A stretch of 64,000 bases of DNA from Malus domestica (GCF_042453785.1 NC_091674.1:25895001-25959000), one strand, 5' to 3'. Positions 42,586-55,576 are shown, counted from the first letter of the stretch. Translations and numbers: made by a program. The notes: generated from the letters alone by a model not told the origin.

Positions 42586-42981
42586 GTTAGTGTTTCTACT
42601 TGTTGCCTCATTTGCAAGTCCGTTTGGCTCTCAGACCATTCGCAAGCCACTTTCGACTTAAACTTCAAAGCGTGTCAATGTATTCGGTTTAAACTTCAAA
42701 GCGTGTCGATGTGTTCGACTAATTTTTGAGTATACAATCATCTCTGCAATCTCTACACAAGGAACTCAAAAGGCCGGATCGCGTGTGTGTATTTGTACAA
42801 AAACAGATATAGAGCTCTATAAAAAAAAAAACAAAAAAAACAAAAACCTTAACAACTTGTTATATTCTGATTGATTCTACAAGAGTGCTATATACTTTGT
42901 GTGCCTTCTCCCTCTCTTTTTTTTTTTTTTTGAGAATCTCGACGGTATGAGATAAATTTATTGATATGAAAAAAGAAGAAG

Positions 42982-43318
42982 TTACACCTAGTCAGGGGGT
43001 CATAAACCTTATCCCTTATAAAGCAAGAAAAACCAAAAATACTTGATATGGAAAAAATAAGTTACACCTAGTTGGAGAACATAAACCATACCCCTTATAA
43101 AGCAAGAAAAATAAAAAATACAAGAAAAGAGGGGTTTTTTTTTGGGGGGGGGGGGGAGGGGGGGAGACATACACCTTATCTCTCTTTGAAAAAAAAATAC
43201 AAGAAAAAGAGGGGGAGGAGGGGGACAAACACCTTATCCCTCTTGAAAAAAAAGAGGGGGGGGGGGACATACACCTTATCTCTCTTTGTAAAAGAAAATA
43301 CAAGAAAAAAAGAGGTAG
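42982..43318. repeat. Purine-rich tandem repeats with long G runs
   Basis: Units built on AAGTTACACCTAG or GACATACACCTTATCTCTC, followed by AAAATACAAGAAAAAGA and a G run, repeat four or five times. G runs of 8-14 bases occur at about 43142-43164, 43210-43223 and 43255-43267. Long open frames here on either strand are by-products of low complexity. Confidence 0.7.
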
Positions 43319-43324
43319 ACACTG

Positions 43325-44354
43325 TGTAACATCCCACATCGTCCAAGGGAGTGGATCCTCTAAGCCTTAAAAGTATATTCCCATCTCTAACTAGCACGAG
43401 GCCTTTTGGGAGCTCACTAGTTTCGAGTTCCATCGAAACTCCGAAGTTAAGCGAGTAGCATGCGAGAGCATTTCCAGGATGGGTGACCCACTGGGAAGTT
43501 CTCGTGTGAGTTCCTAGAAACAAAACCGTGAGGGCGTGGTCGGGGCCTAAACCGGACAATATCGTACTATGGTGGAGTCGAGCCCGGGATGTGGTGGGGG
43601 CCCGGGCCGGGATGTGACAATTTGGTATCAAAGCCAATCTCTGGCCGGAAGTGTGCCGAAGAGGACGTCGGGTCCTTAAAGGGGTGGATTGTAACATCTC
43701 ACATCGCCCAGGGGAGTGGATCCTTTAAGCCTTATATGTATATTCCCATCTCTACCTAGCACGAGGCCTTTTGGGAGTTCACTGGCTTCGGGTTCCAGCG
43801 GAACTCCGAAATTAAGCGAGTTCGCGCGAGAGCAATCCCAGGATAGGTGACCCACTGGGAAGTTCTCGTGTGAGTTCCCAGGAACAAAATCATGAGGGTG
43901 TGGTCAGAGCCCAAAGCCCAAAGTAGACAAAATCATGCTACAACAGAGTCGAGCTCGAGATGTGGTGGGGGCCTGGGCCGGGATGTGACAATTTGGTATC
44001 ATAGCCAATCCTTAGCCGAAAGTGTGCCAACGAGGATGTCGGGCCCCTAAGGGGGGTGGATTGTAACATTCCACATCCCCCAGGGAAGTGGATCCTCTAA
44101 ACCTTATATGTATATTCTCATCTCTACCTAGTGCGAGGCCTTTTGGGAGCTCACTGACTTCGGGTTCTAGCGGAACTCCGAAGTTAAGCAAGTTCGCGCG
44201 AGAGCAATCCTAGGATGGGTGACCCATTGGGAAGTTCTTATGTGAGTTCCCATAAACAAAACAGTGAGGGTGTGGTCAGAGCCTAAAGCGGAAAATATCA
44301 TGCTACGGCAGAGTCGAGCCCGGGATGTGGTGGGGCCCGAGCCGAGATGTGACA
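43325..44354 (+). mobile_element. Cassandra array of three LTRs and two internal domains
   Basis: Three LTRs, 43325-43619 (295 bp), 43690-43990 (301 bp) and 44062-44354 (293 bp), each start TGTAACAT(C/T)(C/T)CACATC and end GATGTGACA. They are separated by two 70-71 bp internal domains beginning ATTTGGTATCA(A/T)AGCCAATC (a primer-binding site for initiator-Met tRNA) and ending in a GGGGTGGAT purine tract. Each LTR carries a 5S rRNA-like core (for example 43410-43513). This is an LTR-int-LTR-int-LTR multimer. No protein is encoded. Flanking bases CACTG and CATAG do not match, so the target duplication is lost or never formed. Confidence 0.9.
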
Positions 44355-44887
44355 CATAGGACCAAACCCCTCTAATATAAAAACTAAAAGGTAAAAAAAG
44401 CCTACAAGACAAGCTGCAAAACAAAAAAGGAAAATCCAAAAGATTAAGTCAAAAAAGAAAATTGCACATCAAGAAGGAGAGACAAACCTATAAGCCGGCA
44501 TGCTCAAGAAATTTGAATGCAAAAAATGAAGAATCTCTATAGAATGAGCGACATGCCAAACAAGTGAAGACGAGAGAAGCCCTAAAATAGTTCTCTCATG
44601 TTAGTAGGGTTTTTCTTTCTCTAAATAAGGGATTATTACTTTTTAGATTCTTCACTGTTGTTTAATCTCAAGAGTTTTCTCACATTTTTCCCACTTTCCG
44701 GATACGTTTAAACTGAAATGTACCAACACATTCTATTTTCCATATGCATTTAAATTGAAACTTAGCAACACAATGTTATTTCCAAATTGGTATTTTTTTT
44801 AAGCTGGTACGTGACTTCGAACACCGGCCTGCGCTCTGGTGATTGAACCGAACTGAGGGGTATGATAGAGAATGAATGGATAAATAT
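44355..44887 (+). other. Flank resembling the upstream region of copy J
   Basis: From about 44630 the DNA (TTAATCTCAA, TTTTCTCACATTTTT, AAGCTGGTACGTGAC, CACCGGCCTGC, TGGTGATTG) matches 61975-62250 in front of copy J. It is a relic of the same duplicated module, but no coding exon follows before the next transposon. Confidence 0.5.
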
Positions 44888-45424
44888 TAGGGGCGATGGG
44901 CAACGGTTATGGCGGGCGGTTAATCATGATTATTTACCCATAATTGTTTATGTTAATACATGCATAACCGTTTACCCATTGGGTAATTGTCTAAACGGTT
45001 ATACACATACCCATAGCCGTTTATAAACGGTTAACCATACTCATAACCGCATGCCCATTTAACCGTAACCGTTTAATATCTGTTTACCCATTTACCATTT
45101 TTAACCCGTTTATCAATTTTTTTACTATTACCCCTTTTTCACCCGTTTACATGTTTTTTAACAACTTGAAAATTAAAAAATAATTATCATAATTTTTTTT
45201 TGACAATTAAACACCGTTATAGGTATATTCATCATCCATTTCCGTATTTTAAATTTTTAAGTCCTTATATCATTCCAATAATTGAAATAATAGTTTACGA
45301 ACGATATTTTTAACTGTTACCAATGAAAGTAATATAATATTTGCTAAGTATTCTTGGGTTACGAAAACTGTTTAGCAGACAGTATTCATGGGTTATTTAA
45401 CCCATAATGTAAAGTATTAACATA

Positions 45425-45455
<31 letters not shown>

Positions 45456-45694
45456 GCTACATTATATTATAATAAACCTAAATGTTAATTTTACATATAT
45501 AAAATAAATGAGTAAATGGTTACCCGTTTATAACCGCGGTTAATATCCATAACTACCCATTTAAATTTCACGAGTAAACGGTTATATCCATAACCGTTTA
45601 TTTATCTAAACGATTACCCATAACCGTAACCGTGAAGTTTAAATGGACGGGTAACTGCAGTTACCTATAATCGCGTGTATTTTGCCCATCCCTA
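44888..45694. mobile_element. hAT-like non-autonomous element with GATGGGCAA ends
   Basis: The left end TAGGGGCGATGGGCAAC and the reverse complement of the right end, TAGGGATGGGCAAAAT, form terminal inverted repeats. The interior is filled with ACCCATAACCGTTTA-type motifs in both orientations. No transposase is seen and no clear 8-bp target duplication was found. Confidence 0.6.
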
Positions 45695-45885
45695 ATTGGG
45701 GGAAAAGAATCCATGATCCAAAGGTGGAAGACTAAAGTCAACCTTTTCAAAGTCCAAACATAAACAGAATTGCAGGTAATTCTTCTTCTGCAAACCCCAC
45801 TACTTTGAAGTCAAGTTTTTTATACTGTTATTCGCATTTATATAGGTGGCTAAATGCATTGCACAAGGACTCCATAGACTTCGAT

Positions 45886-46090
45886 GAGGGAAAGGGATCC
45901 TCTCCGGATCCCTTCCACCTGAGCCTCATGACCCATAAATTCGGGTTCTTAAAATTTAATCCAACTGCTAAAGTTATTATTACTTTTAATGGGGACCCCT
46001 GTCTGTAGTTGTTAGATCAAATTTCAAGTGTCTGAATTTGTGGCTCATGAGCCTCAGGTGGAAGGGATCCGACGAGGATCCCTTTCCTTC
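45886..46090. mobile_element. Palindromic MITE
   Basis: Inverted arms contain AAAGGGATCCTC, CGGATCCCTTCCACCTGAG and CTCATGA(C/G)CCA. Total length is about 205 bp. The short open frame over it (45805-46008) is not considered a gene. Confidence 0.7.
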
Positions 46091-46127
46091 AATGAGTGTA
46101 ATTAAACCAAACTAATTTAATAATAGA

Positions 46128-46298
46128 TAATGCTAGCGAGATCAAATTCTTAAATCAAATTTGCTAACCAAATGATGTGTCATGAATAGAAAATAAGAAT
46201 GTTAATCAACACTTAAGTAATAATTCAATCATCAACATCCACATTATATAGTTTACAAAATTTGATTTAGAAATTTGGTTTCCCTAACATTACCTTTT
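46128..46298. mobile_element. Small MITE
   Basis: The left arm AATGCTAGCGAGATCAAATT and the reverse complement of the right arm (AATGTTAGGGAAACCAAATT) pair, followed on each side by AAATCAAATTT. Total length is about 170 bp. Confidence 0.6.
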
Positions 46299-46842
46299 AA
46301 TAACAATCAATTAGGGGGTGGGGGTTGAGATCACATCACTTTAGTGGGGGTGAGCAAAAAAACACTCCAATATGTGGGAGATGTGAGACTTGTGAATACA
46401 AAAAATACACTACGAAATTTCTCAAATCTCTCAAAATCATTCACTTTTAAAGTTTTTTTTAATCAAGTGATCAATAAAATGTTGTGGAAATAATTTGTAA
46501 AAAGATACAAAGAGAGTAAAATCTCTACCTGGCCACCACATGAATAAGAACAACTGGGAACCACCGGTATAAACCTACCACAATAATGGCAAACAAGATA
46601 AACTAATACTGAGAAACACAAAAGTTATCACCAAAAACCGAGACCACTTCACTTGCTAAGCGACATAAATAACTACACCAAACTAAACAAACCAATCTAA
46701 ATCGAGAAACAACGAATCCACCATCAGCTCCATTTTATAATGAATGTAAAACAGCATCGTCATCACTTTTGGAGAGATTTGCAGTGACCAAACATACAGG
46801 ACAGTTGAGCGGCCAAATATTGTCGCACCAGGTGGCATTGCT
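46299..46842. other. Flank of the old Copia element, no gene seen
   Basis: Nothing recognisable apart from the target site TTGCT at 46838-46842. A 27-bp segment (GGCATTGCTTGTAGAATT plus nine bases) is duplicated across the junction at 46835-46878, so the left end of the Copia element is locally rearranged. Confidence 0.4.
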
Positions 46843-47354
46843 TGTAGAATTGTAAGTAATGGCATTGCTTGTAGAATTAGTGAATAAGAAGCCTTGAATG
46901 CTAACTGTGTATGCATTTAGTCTTTTAGAATGACAAGTGTGAGGTTCCAATATGTAAGGTTAAAATAGCCATGTGTAGTGATCCTAGAAATTAGCTAGAT
47001 GTGTGGCCGAGATCAAATGTGATGTGTGTGGATCCAGCTAAGGCTAACAGTCATGAAATGCATGTGTGTTATGCTCATTTTTCCATTAAGAGAAATATAT
47101 TCCTCTCTGCAATTTCGGCTAGAGAGAAGAAAAACATTCATTCTTTTTCCATCCTTCAATCTTCTCTCTATCTCCATATCGCATAACTCAGATAAACCAA
47201 GAACACTAACATGGCCTCAAAGCCAGGTTCGATCATCTGAGCCTGGGAGTAAACCTGTGAAGTCACTGAGCTAAATCGAAGTTCACTCGAAGCTCAGTGA
47301 AAGTCGTCGGAGTCTCATTATCATCTGAGAAGAGAAATCAACATTCAAACCAAG

Positions 47355-50300
47355 ATGTCTGGATCTGGAAGCTCGGAGGTGAGAACTCCAATTTTCTCCG
47401 GTGAGAACTACGAGTTTTGGAGGATTAAGATGGTAACGATATTCAAATATCTTGGGTTATGGAATCTGGTAGAAAAGGGGATTACAACCCCTGATTTGAA
47501 GAAGAAGAAGAAGAAAGCTCAATGGTCAACGGAAGATGAAGATGAAGAAATGACCTATGTGTTCATGAAGGATGTGAAGGCTCTAGGAATCATACAAAAT
47601 GCAGTCTCTAACCAGATCTTCCCTCGGATTGCCAACGCTGATTCAACTAAGATGGCATGTGATATGTTGTATAGAGAATACCATGGTGGTAATCAGGTTA
47701 GATCGGTAAAACTTCAAAATCTTAGATAAGAATTTGAATATGCTAGGATGTGAGATGATGAATCTCTATCTAGTTATCTTACAAGGAATGAATTGATGAA
47801 TTAGATGAAAACATTTGGTGAATCTCTATCTAATGAGAGACTTGTGCAAAAGGTTCTGATTAGTTTAAGTAAACTGTATGATCCTATCTGTTTGGTTATA
47901 TAAAATACAAAATGTTTGGAGACTGTAAAATTGCATGAGGTAATTGCAATCTTAAAGAGCCAAGAACAACGGATTGATTTACACATTGTTGATACTACTG
48001 GGAACGTATTTACATCCCTCTCAATGAGTCCAAAAGGGCAAAATAGAAGTGGAGCTCAATTTGGTCCATCTCAGTTCCAGAAGGATTGGAATTCTAAGGG
48101 TAAGAAATAGGATTCAAGACCCAAGTTTCAACAGAAATTTCATGCTAGTCTTGCACAAAATGCATATTCATCACAGTTAATGGGCCAGGCAATTACAAAA
48201 CCACAGTGTAGAGTATGCTCTAAATTTCACTTTGGTGAGTGTAGATATAAGGGGAAGCCTAAATGCTACAACTATGAAAAATTTGGACATTGCGCTAGAG
48301 AATGCACTGCAGGCAAACTAGTGCAAAAGGAAAACTGTGCTAATCAAGTAGAGGTGACAGAGAACTTATTCTATGCCAATAACACTATCTCTGGATCAGT
48401 TGTCAATGGTGAATGGCATATTGACAGTGGTTGCAGCAACCACATGACTGGAAATGAGAAGCTATTGGTTGATATAAAGATAAATCTGATAGGCAAAGTA
48501 CAAATGCCAACTGGTGAGCTTATGAATGTAGCTAGAATGGGCACTCTAGTAATTGATACTAGCAAAGGCAGAAAGTACATCAAAGAAGTAATGTATCTAC
48601 CTAGGTTGAATAAGAACTTACTAAGTGTGGGACAGATGGATGAGCATGGGTATTACTTGTTGTTTGGAGGTAAAATGTGTAGCATTTTTTATGGTCTTTC
48701 ACTAGAATGCCTAGTAATTAAAGTATAAATGAAAAGGAATAGATGTTATCCTTTAGTACTATTACCTAATAATCATATAGCTCTGAAAGCAAGTATGTCT
48801 CAATCTACTTGGACCTGGCACAAAAGGCTAGGCCATTTGCATCTAAGGAGTTTAAAACAACTCAAAGAGAAGTAAATGGTGTATGGACTTCCATACTTAG
48901 AAGAAATTGATGAAGTCTGTGAAGAAATTGATGAAGTCTGTGAAGGGTGTCAGCTTGGAAAACAGCATAGAGAGTGGCTTCCAAAGAATCAGGCATGGAG
49001 AGCAAGCAATCCCCTAGAGTTAGTTCATGTGGACTTATGTGGGCCTATGCAAAATGAGTCCATTGTTGGTAACAAGTATTTTATGCTTCTTGTAGATGAC
49101 TGCACAAGAATGATGTGGGTTTACTTTCTAAGATACAAGTCATATGCATTGAATTGTTTTAGAAAAATCAAATCTATAGTAAAGCTACATAGTGGTTTTA
49201 GAGTAAAATGCCTGAGAAGTGACAGAATGGGTGAATTCACATCCTATAAGTTTAACAAGTTGTGTGAAGATGAAGGTATTCAAAGACAACTCTCGCCTAT
49301 ACTCCACGACATAATGGAGTGGTAGAGAGAAAGAACAGAACTGTAGTTGAAATGGCAAAAACCATGCTTCATGATAAAGGATTACCTTACTATTTGTGGG
49401 CAAAATCTGTACACACAGCTGTTTACATACTGAATAGGTGTCCTACAAGAGCTCTCGGAGATATAACTCAATTTGCAGCATTCAGTGGAAGAAAACCAAG
49501 GATTGCACATCTTAAAATCTTGGTTGCTTGTGTTATGTGCACCTATCAAGTGAATTGAGACATAAGCTAGATGCAAAGAGTATCATGGGCATATTTGTAG
49601 GTTATGTAACCTGTGAAAAAAGGTACAAAGTGTATGATCCTGTCACTAAGAAGATTATACTCTCAAGGGATGTTGTGTTTGATGAATATGCAACTTGGGA
49701 TTGGAAGAATGTCTTTGAGAATTATGCAACTGTGATCAATCATGATGAGTTATCTGAGCTGCCTAAAGCTACATCACCAGAGACGACTCTTGGAAGTCAT
49801 GATTATGCTCAATCACTACCAGAGATGACTCTTGAAAGTCATGACTATGCTCAGTCACCAAGTTTGTTATCTTCTTATGAATCAACAAGTGATGTAAGTA
49901 GCAGCATGAGAAAATCTCAAGCATTTGATCATACTCTATTGAGGTGGAGGAACTTGGATGATGTTCTAGCTCAATGCAATCTCTACATTATGGAACTTGA
50001 AAAGTTTGATGAGGCAACCAAGGATGAATCATGAATGAAGGCTATGAAAGATGAATTGTCAATGATTGAAAAAAATGCAACATGGGAGCTAGTGGACAGA
50101 CCAACTGATAAACCTATAATTAGGGTTAAGTGGGTGTTCAAGACCAAGCTTAATCTTGATGGATCAGTGCAGAAGAATAAAGCAAGGCTGGTAGCCAAGG
50201 GCTATGCTCAGAAACCAGGTGTTGATTATAATGATACCTTTGCACCTGTGGCTAGACTCAATATAATTCGAACAATAGTTGTATTGGTAGCACATAAGAG

Positions 50301-51549
50301 TTGGAGAATGTACCAATTAGATGTAAAATCTGCTTTTCTGAATAAAGTACTCGAATATGAGGTTTATGTAGAACAACCAGATGGTTTTGTGGTCAAAGGG
50401 AGTGAAGACAAAGTGTACAAGCTTCATAAAGCTTTGTATGGCTTAAAACATACACTAAGGGCTTGGTATAGTGAAATTGACTCTTATTTTGCTCAATGTG
50501 GATTTGAGAAGAGTCAAAGTGAGGCCACTTCATATACCAAAACCAGAGGAGAAGCAAAAATTCTGATTATGTCTCTATATGTAGATGATATTGTGTACAC
50601 AGGGAATAGTTAACCAATGTTGGAGGAATTCAAGAGAGACATGATGACAAAGTATGAAATGACAGATTTGGGGCTCGTGCATCATTTTCTGGGAATGGGA
50701 GTCATCCAAACACACATAAGCATCTTTGTTTATCAAAGAAAGTATGCTACATCTTTGTTGAGTAAATTTGGCTTAAGTGACTGTAAACCTGTCTCTATAC
50801 CTCTGGTTACAACTGAAAAGCTGAGTAAATATGATGGTAGTGGTCCAGCAAATGAAGAACAATACAGGAAGATAGTCGGAAGTCTTTTGTATTTCACAGC
50901 CATAAGGCCTGATGTGATGTATGCATCTAGTCTACTTGCTAGATTCATGCACTGCCCCACTAATAAACACTATGGAACTGCAAAAAGAGTTCTCAGGTAC
51001 ATCAAAGGAACTCTTGATTATGGTTTGGAGTATGTGGAAGGAAGAAATGCAATCTTAATTGGCTACTGTGACAGTGACTGGGGTGGTTCAATTGATGATA
51101 GTAAAAGCACCACAGGGTATGTTTTCTCTTTTGGCAGTGGGATTTTTTCTTGGGCTTCAATCAAACAGAACTGTGTAGCACTCTTTACTGCTGAAGCAGA
51201 GTATATTAGTGCATCAGAGGCAATTGCACAATCAATTTGGCTCAGGTTTGTGTTGGAAGATTTTGGTGAATTTCAAGCTGAGGCTACTCCACTTCAATGT
51301 GACAATACTGCTGCAATTGCCATCACAAAGAACCATGTGTTTCACCAGAAGACTAAGCATATCGATCGAAGATATCACTTCATCAAGAATGCTTTACAAG
51401 AAGGAATCATTAATCTGGTTTACTGCCCTACAAATGAGCAACTGGTTGATATCTTCACAAAGTCATTAGCTAAGGATCGATTCTACTATCTCAGGGATAA
51501 ACTTGGAGTGAAACCAGCTCAAAACTTAAAGGGGAGGGTAGAATTATAA
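47355..51549 (+). pseudogene. Copia gag-pol with multiple stops and frameshifts
   Basis: Pieces in order: gag from 47355 (TPIFSGENYEFWRIKM, stop at 47727), more gag to 48110, a zinc knuckle CYNYEKFGHCAREC at about 48265, protease WHIDSGCSNHMTG at about 48414, and the integrase core (HVDLCGPM, VDDCTRMMWVY) at 48876-49325. The frame then shifts twice by 49530. Reverse transcriptase follows at 50035-50613 ([26 protein letters not shown]) and RNase H at 50617-51549 (CDSDWGGSIDDSKSTTGY, FTAEAEYISASEA, HIDRRYHFIK). At least five in-frame stops and two frameshifts are present. The second knuckle Cys is Tyr, as in the younger element. Confidence 0.92.
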
Positions 51550-51604
51550 GTAAGAAGCTGATTAGTAAATAAGAAGCCTTGAATGTTAATTGTGTATGCA
51601 CTTA

Positions 51605-51978
51605 GACCTAGTTTGGGAGTGAGGTGCTTAAAAAAAAAGCACCCATGAAAAAAAGCTGTGAGGGTTTTAGGTGTTTGGTAAACTGAAAAAAAAAGGCTTA
51701 TTTTGGAAGCTGCTGTGAGAATAAGCTGAAATCAAAGGAAAAAGCTGAAGCTGCTATTTGTAGCTTTGGAAAACTGGCTTTTTTTCAAAGCACACGGAGC
51801 TACAGTGCTTCTTTAATGAAAAGACCTACTATTAGACTACTTTTTTTTCCAAAAGCACTTTTACAAAAAAGTTTACCAAACACTCTGCTGATTTATTTCA
51901 CAGCCGCTTATTCTCACAGCACAGCCGCTTATTCTCACAGCAGCTTTTTTTCAAAGCACAGCTATACCAAACCAGCCC
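51605..51978. mobile_element. PIF/Harbinger-like MITE inside the 3' LTR of the old Copia
   Basis: The ends GACCTAGTTTGGGAGTGAGG and the reverse complement GGGCTGGTTTGGTATAGCTG are imperfect inverted repeats. The insert is flanked by TTA on both sides (51602-51604, 51979-51981), and the other LTR shows the empty site. A related copy with TAA flanks lies at 60618-60827. A TWA target fits PIF/Harbinger-type MITEs. Confidence 0.8.
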
Positions 51979-52278
51979 TTAGTCTTTTAGAATGACAAGT
52001 GTGAGGTTCCAATATGTAAGGCTAAAATAGCCATGTGTAGTGATCCTAGAAATTAGCTAGATGTGTGGCTGAGATCAAATGTGATGTGTGTGGATCCAGC
52101 TGAGGCTAACATTCATGAAATGCACGTGTGTTGTGCTCATTTTTCCATTAAGAGAAATATATTCTTCTCTGCAATTTCAGCTAGAGAGAATAAGAACATT
52201 CATTCCTTTTGCATCCTTCAATCCTCTCTCTATCTCCATATCGCATAATTTAGATAAACCAAGAACACTAACATTGCT

Positions 52279-53455
52279 GCCATATCTGGTTGAACAGGGT
52301 GGCAAAACTACCAGATCTGAAAGCACAAGTCGTGTAGCAACAAAATTGGCTCGATGACAGGATTACCACCATGAAATCAAGCTGACAATGGTGGCCTTGC
52401 CCACCAACAACCACAAATCCACCCCTAAGCTCAAATCAAGACCCAAAACAAAGAAGAGACCTTAAGATAGGTACGACCTTGATCTGGACACGGCTGATTA
52501 CAAAATGGTGGAGGAGGAACTAGAAGATGAGAGAATGTACTAAAAAAATCAGTGCAATCCAAGAGAGACAAAGGGGAGGGAAGGCTGAGTGAGATGGGGA
52601 AGAGATGAAAAGCTAGGAGGAGAAGGGGAAGAGCTGCCACCTGTTATATTAGGTATATGTTTTTTGAGATGTAGAGTGACGGAGTCATTGAGAGAGAATT
52701 TTCTCATTTTATGCATTTGTTTCCAAACAGAGCGTAATTCCTAATTGAATACACATATACTTTTATAAATTCTTTTAAGTTCTAATTGAATACATTCAGA
52801 TTTCTGTGAGATTTTCATATACTCTGTTAAAATCAAGATTGGATACTCTTACAATTTCAGAGAGTCATTTAATATCATGATTAATTGCGCCCCTAAAACA
52901 TTAAAATTTAATATTGTAAGGGAACATTTTTAAAATGTCATATGAACTTATACATTTTTTTTCAATTTCAATTTGTCATATCAATTTTCTAAAATCATTA
53001 ATTTGTCATCTCACCCGAACTCCGTCAAGTTTTCCATTTAAAATAAGTCACATGCTTTGCACATGACTTGTGTTCAAGGTTATTTCTAACATTTCAACAT
53101 TAAAATATCATCTAACCTCACCATAGATTGGAGGCTTTGTAATGACTATATATTTTTAGTCATCTTCACTTCGAAACACGAGAGAAGTGACTCCAGGTCG
53201 TTCCCTTTTTTGAATGGCAAACCCTCAGATCCTAGAATTATTTTCCTCAAAGGCAATTTATTACAAGGACAGTAGGATGTTGAAACGTTTGAAATAACAT
53301 TGAACACAACTCATGTACCTTGCACATGAATTATTTTGGTTGGAAACTTAATAGAGTTAGGGTGAGATGACAAATAATAATTTCGCAAGTTGATATGACA
53401 AATCACTTAATGTTTAGGTCATATGACAAACTAAAAAAGTGTATAAGTTCATATA
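52279..53455. other. Intergenic stretch after the old Copia element
   Basis: No gene recognised. Short frames such as 52431-52640 (minus) are low-complexity. 52660-53450 is AT-rich with no repeat I can name. Confidence 0.4.
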
Positions 53456-54070
53456 CAACAACAACAACAACAAAGCCTTTTCCCACTAAGTGGGGTCGGC
53501 TATATGAATCCTAGAACGCCATTGCGCTCGGTTTTGTGTCATGTCCTCCGTTAGATCCAAGTACTCTAAGTCTTTTCTTAGGGTCTCTTCCAAAGTTTTC
53601 CTAGGTCTTCCTCTACCCCTTCGGCCCCGAACCTCTGTTCCGTAGTCACATCTTCGAACCGGAGCGTCAGTAGGCCTTCTTTGCACAAGTCCAAGCCACC
53701 GTAACCGATTTTCTCTCATCTTTCCTTCAACTTCGGCTACTCCTACTTTACCTCGGATATCCTCATTCACAATCTTCTCATTTCTCGTGTGCCCACACAT
53801 CCCACGAAGCATCCTTATCTCCGCTACACCCATTTTGTGTACGTGTTGATGCTTCACCGCCCAACATTCTGTGCCATACAACATCGCTGGCCTTATTACC
53901 GTCCTATAAAATTTTCCCTTGAGCTTCAGTGACCTACGACGGTCACACAACACACCGGATGCACTCTTACACTTCATCCATCCAGCTTGTATTCTATGGT
54001 TGAGATCTCCATCTAATTCTCCGTTCTCTTGCAAGATAGATCCTAGGTAGCGAAAACGGTCGCTTTTTGT
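53456..54070 (-). mobile_element. RTE-like LINE, 3' fragment with TTG-repeat tail
   Basis: On the minus strand the frame encodes the C-terminal part of a LINE polyprotein ([46 protein letters not shown]) and ends at 53486. It is followed by the 3' end and a (TTG)n tail (53456-53474, seen as ACAACAACA on the plus strand). It is 5'-truncated at about 54070, within the region after the reverse transcriptase core. The tail type and protein fit the RTE clade. Confidence 0.85.
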
Positions 54071-55576
54071 GATCGTCGCTAGATTGCTCCGGTCATTAGT
54101 GTGGATAAGTATATAAATGGATAGAGATAGGAAAGCAAACACCAGATGTACGTGGTTCACCCATATTGGCTACGTCCACGAAATAGAGGAGTTCTCATTA
54201 ATTGTGAAGGGTTTACACAAGTACATAGGTTCAAGCTCTCTTTTAGTGAGTACAAGTGAATGATTTAGTACAAATGACATTAGGAAATATTGTGGGAGAA
54301 TGATCTCGTAATCACGAAACTTCTAAGTTCCGGAGTGTGGTATCATCTTGACTTGCCTTATCTGTCTCGTAGGTAGATGTGGCGTCTAGTAGGTAGATGT
54401 GGCATCTTCTCTGGAAGTACTCTTCCTCCATCCAGGGGTGGTATCTTTCACTGGTGGAGATGCACAAGGTAATGTATCAATTTCACTTGAAGCTTACTTG
54501 TAGTTTCAGGCTTGGTCAAGCGCGATACAAACCATGTAGTAGGAGTCCTCCAAGTCGCCGAGCTAGGGGATCTGCTGAAAGAGGTGACAGACAAGGTAAG
54601 CAATCAGAGCTCCAAGCAATCAGTCCCAGATCAGAACTTTGATTTCGAGTTCCGGCTGATTGTTCACATTCTCCCTATCTTGCAGGCAGCATGAAGGATA
54701 AAGAGAAGAAAAATGAGAAGAGATGATATGGGATACTTTTGCTTTTTAAGAAGTAACTTTCCACAGGCTTATTCTTGAACTGGGCTGGAGGGTTTTCTGG
54801 TTTCCTCCAGAGTATAAGGCCGATTGAAGAATTTGAGGGTCAAAACAAGTCCATCAAATCTATAGTACGTTCGACCCTGCTGATATGAGATACTTTTGCT
54901 TTTGACAGAGTAGTGGATGTATCGGCATGTGTGCTGTTACGCTTGTCTCCACATGCTTCCTTGTATCCTTCTCACTTGCCCTATATGTTCCTCAGGCAGA
55001 TGCGGTATCTTCCCTAGAAGCATAAGATGTTAAAGATGAGTACTCGAGAGCAATGCCAGGTAAGTAATCAAGTAAGGGGTTCCAGGCAGTCAGTTCCTGA
55101 CTCGAAGCTTGATTCCAAGTGCTGACTGATTGCTCTCTTTCTCCTTGTCTTGCAGGTAAGATCAAGGACAAAGAAAAAGACAGGGAAAAAACATGATATG
55201 GGATACTCTTGCTTTTAACCCTGATGATATAAGATATTCTTGCTCTAGTATAGCTTGTTTGCAGAGGTATTATCGGGGGGAAAGAAAGCTGAATATTTCG
55301 AAAGGCTTCTTTGGGAGTGCCCTCTCAGATATGAGGAAGGGTTGAGCATTTTTCCAGGTCTGCCTGTCTGTTGGGGATGGAGGTCAACATATATAGGAGT
55401 CTCCCTAACAATAAGTAGTAATGCTATTCTTTTACCCTGCTTGGTCATAACACGGTAGTGGGAGCTGCCAGCTTCACAAGTTTTAACTCTGTCAGAGCAC
55501 TTTGAAAAAGTGGTCTGTGGTATCTGGAAAGCTGATGTTTCGTGTAAAGATTACAGACAAGCTCTATCCAAGGAGA

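Larger units (their letters stand above)
46843..52273 (+). mobile_element. Older Copia LTR retrotransposon, decayed
   Basis: Left LTR 46843-47211 and right LTR about 51537-52273 (the latter enlarged by a 374-bp MITE). Both end GAACACTAACA and are flanked by TTGCT (46838-46842 and 52274-52278). The sequence after the left LTR, TGGCCTCAAAGCC, is a degraded primer-binding site, and AAAGGGGAGG before the right LTR is the polypurine tract. In about 290 comparable LTR bases I count 15 differences (about 5%), so it is much older than the element at 26534-31453. Confidence 0.93.

Noticed and set aside
43016-43697. Overlapping frames of 85-173 codons in the G-rich and Cassandra regions
   Set aside because: They run through low-complexity repeats and non-coding 5S-like LTRs.
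52431-52640. Minus-strand Leu/Pro-rich frame as a secreted peptide gene
   Set aside because: No introns, no family resemblance and low-complexity composition.
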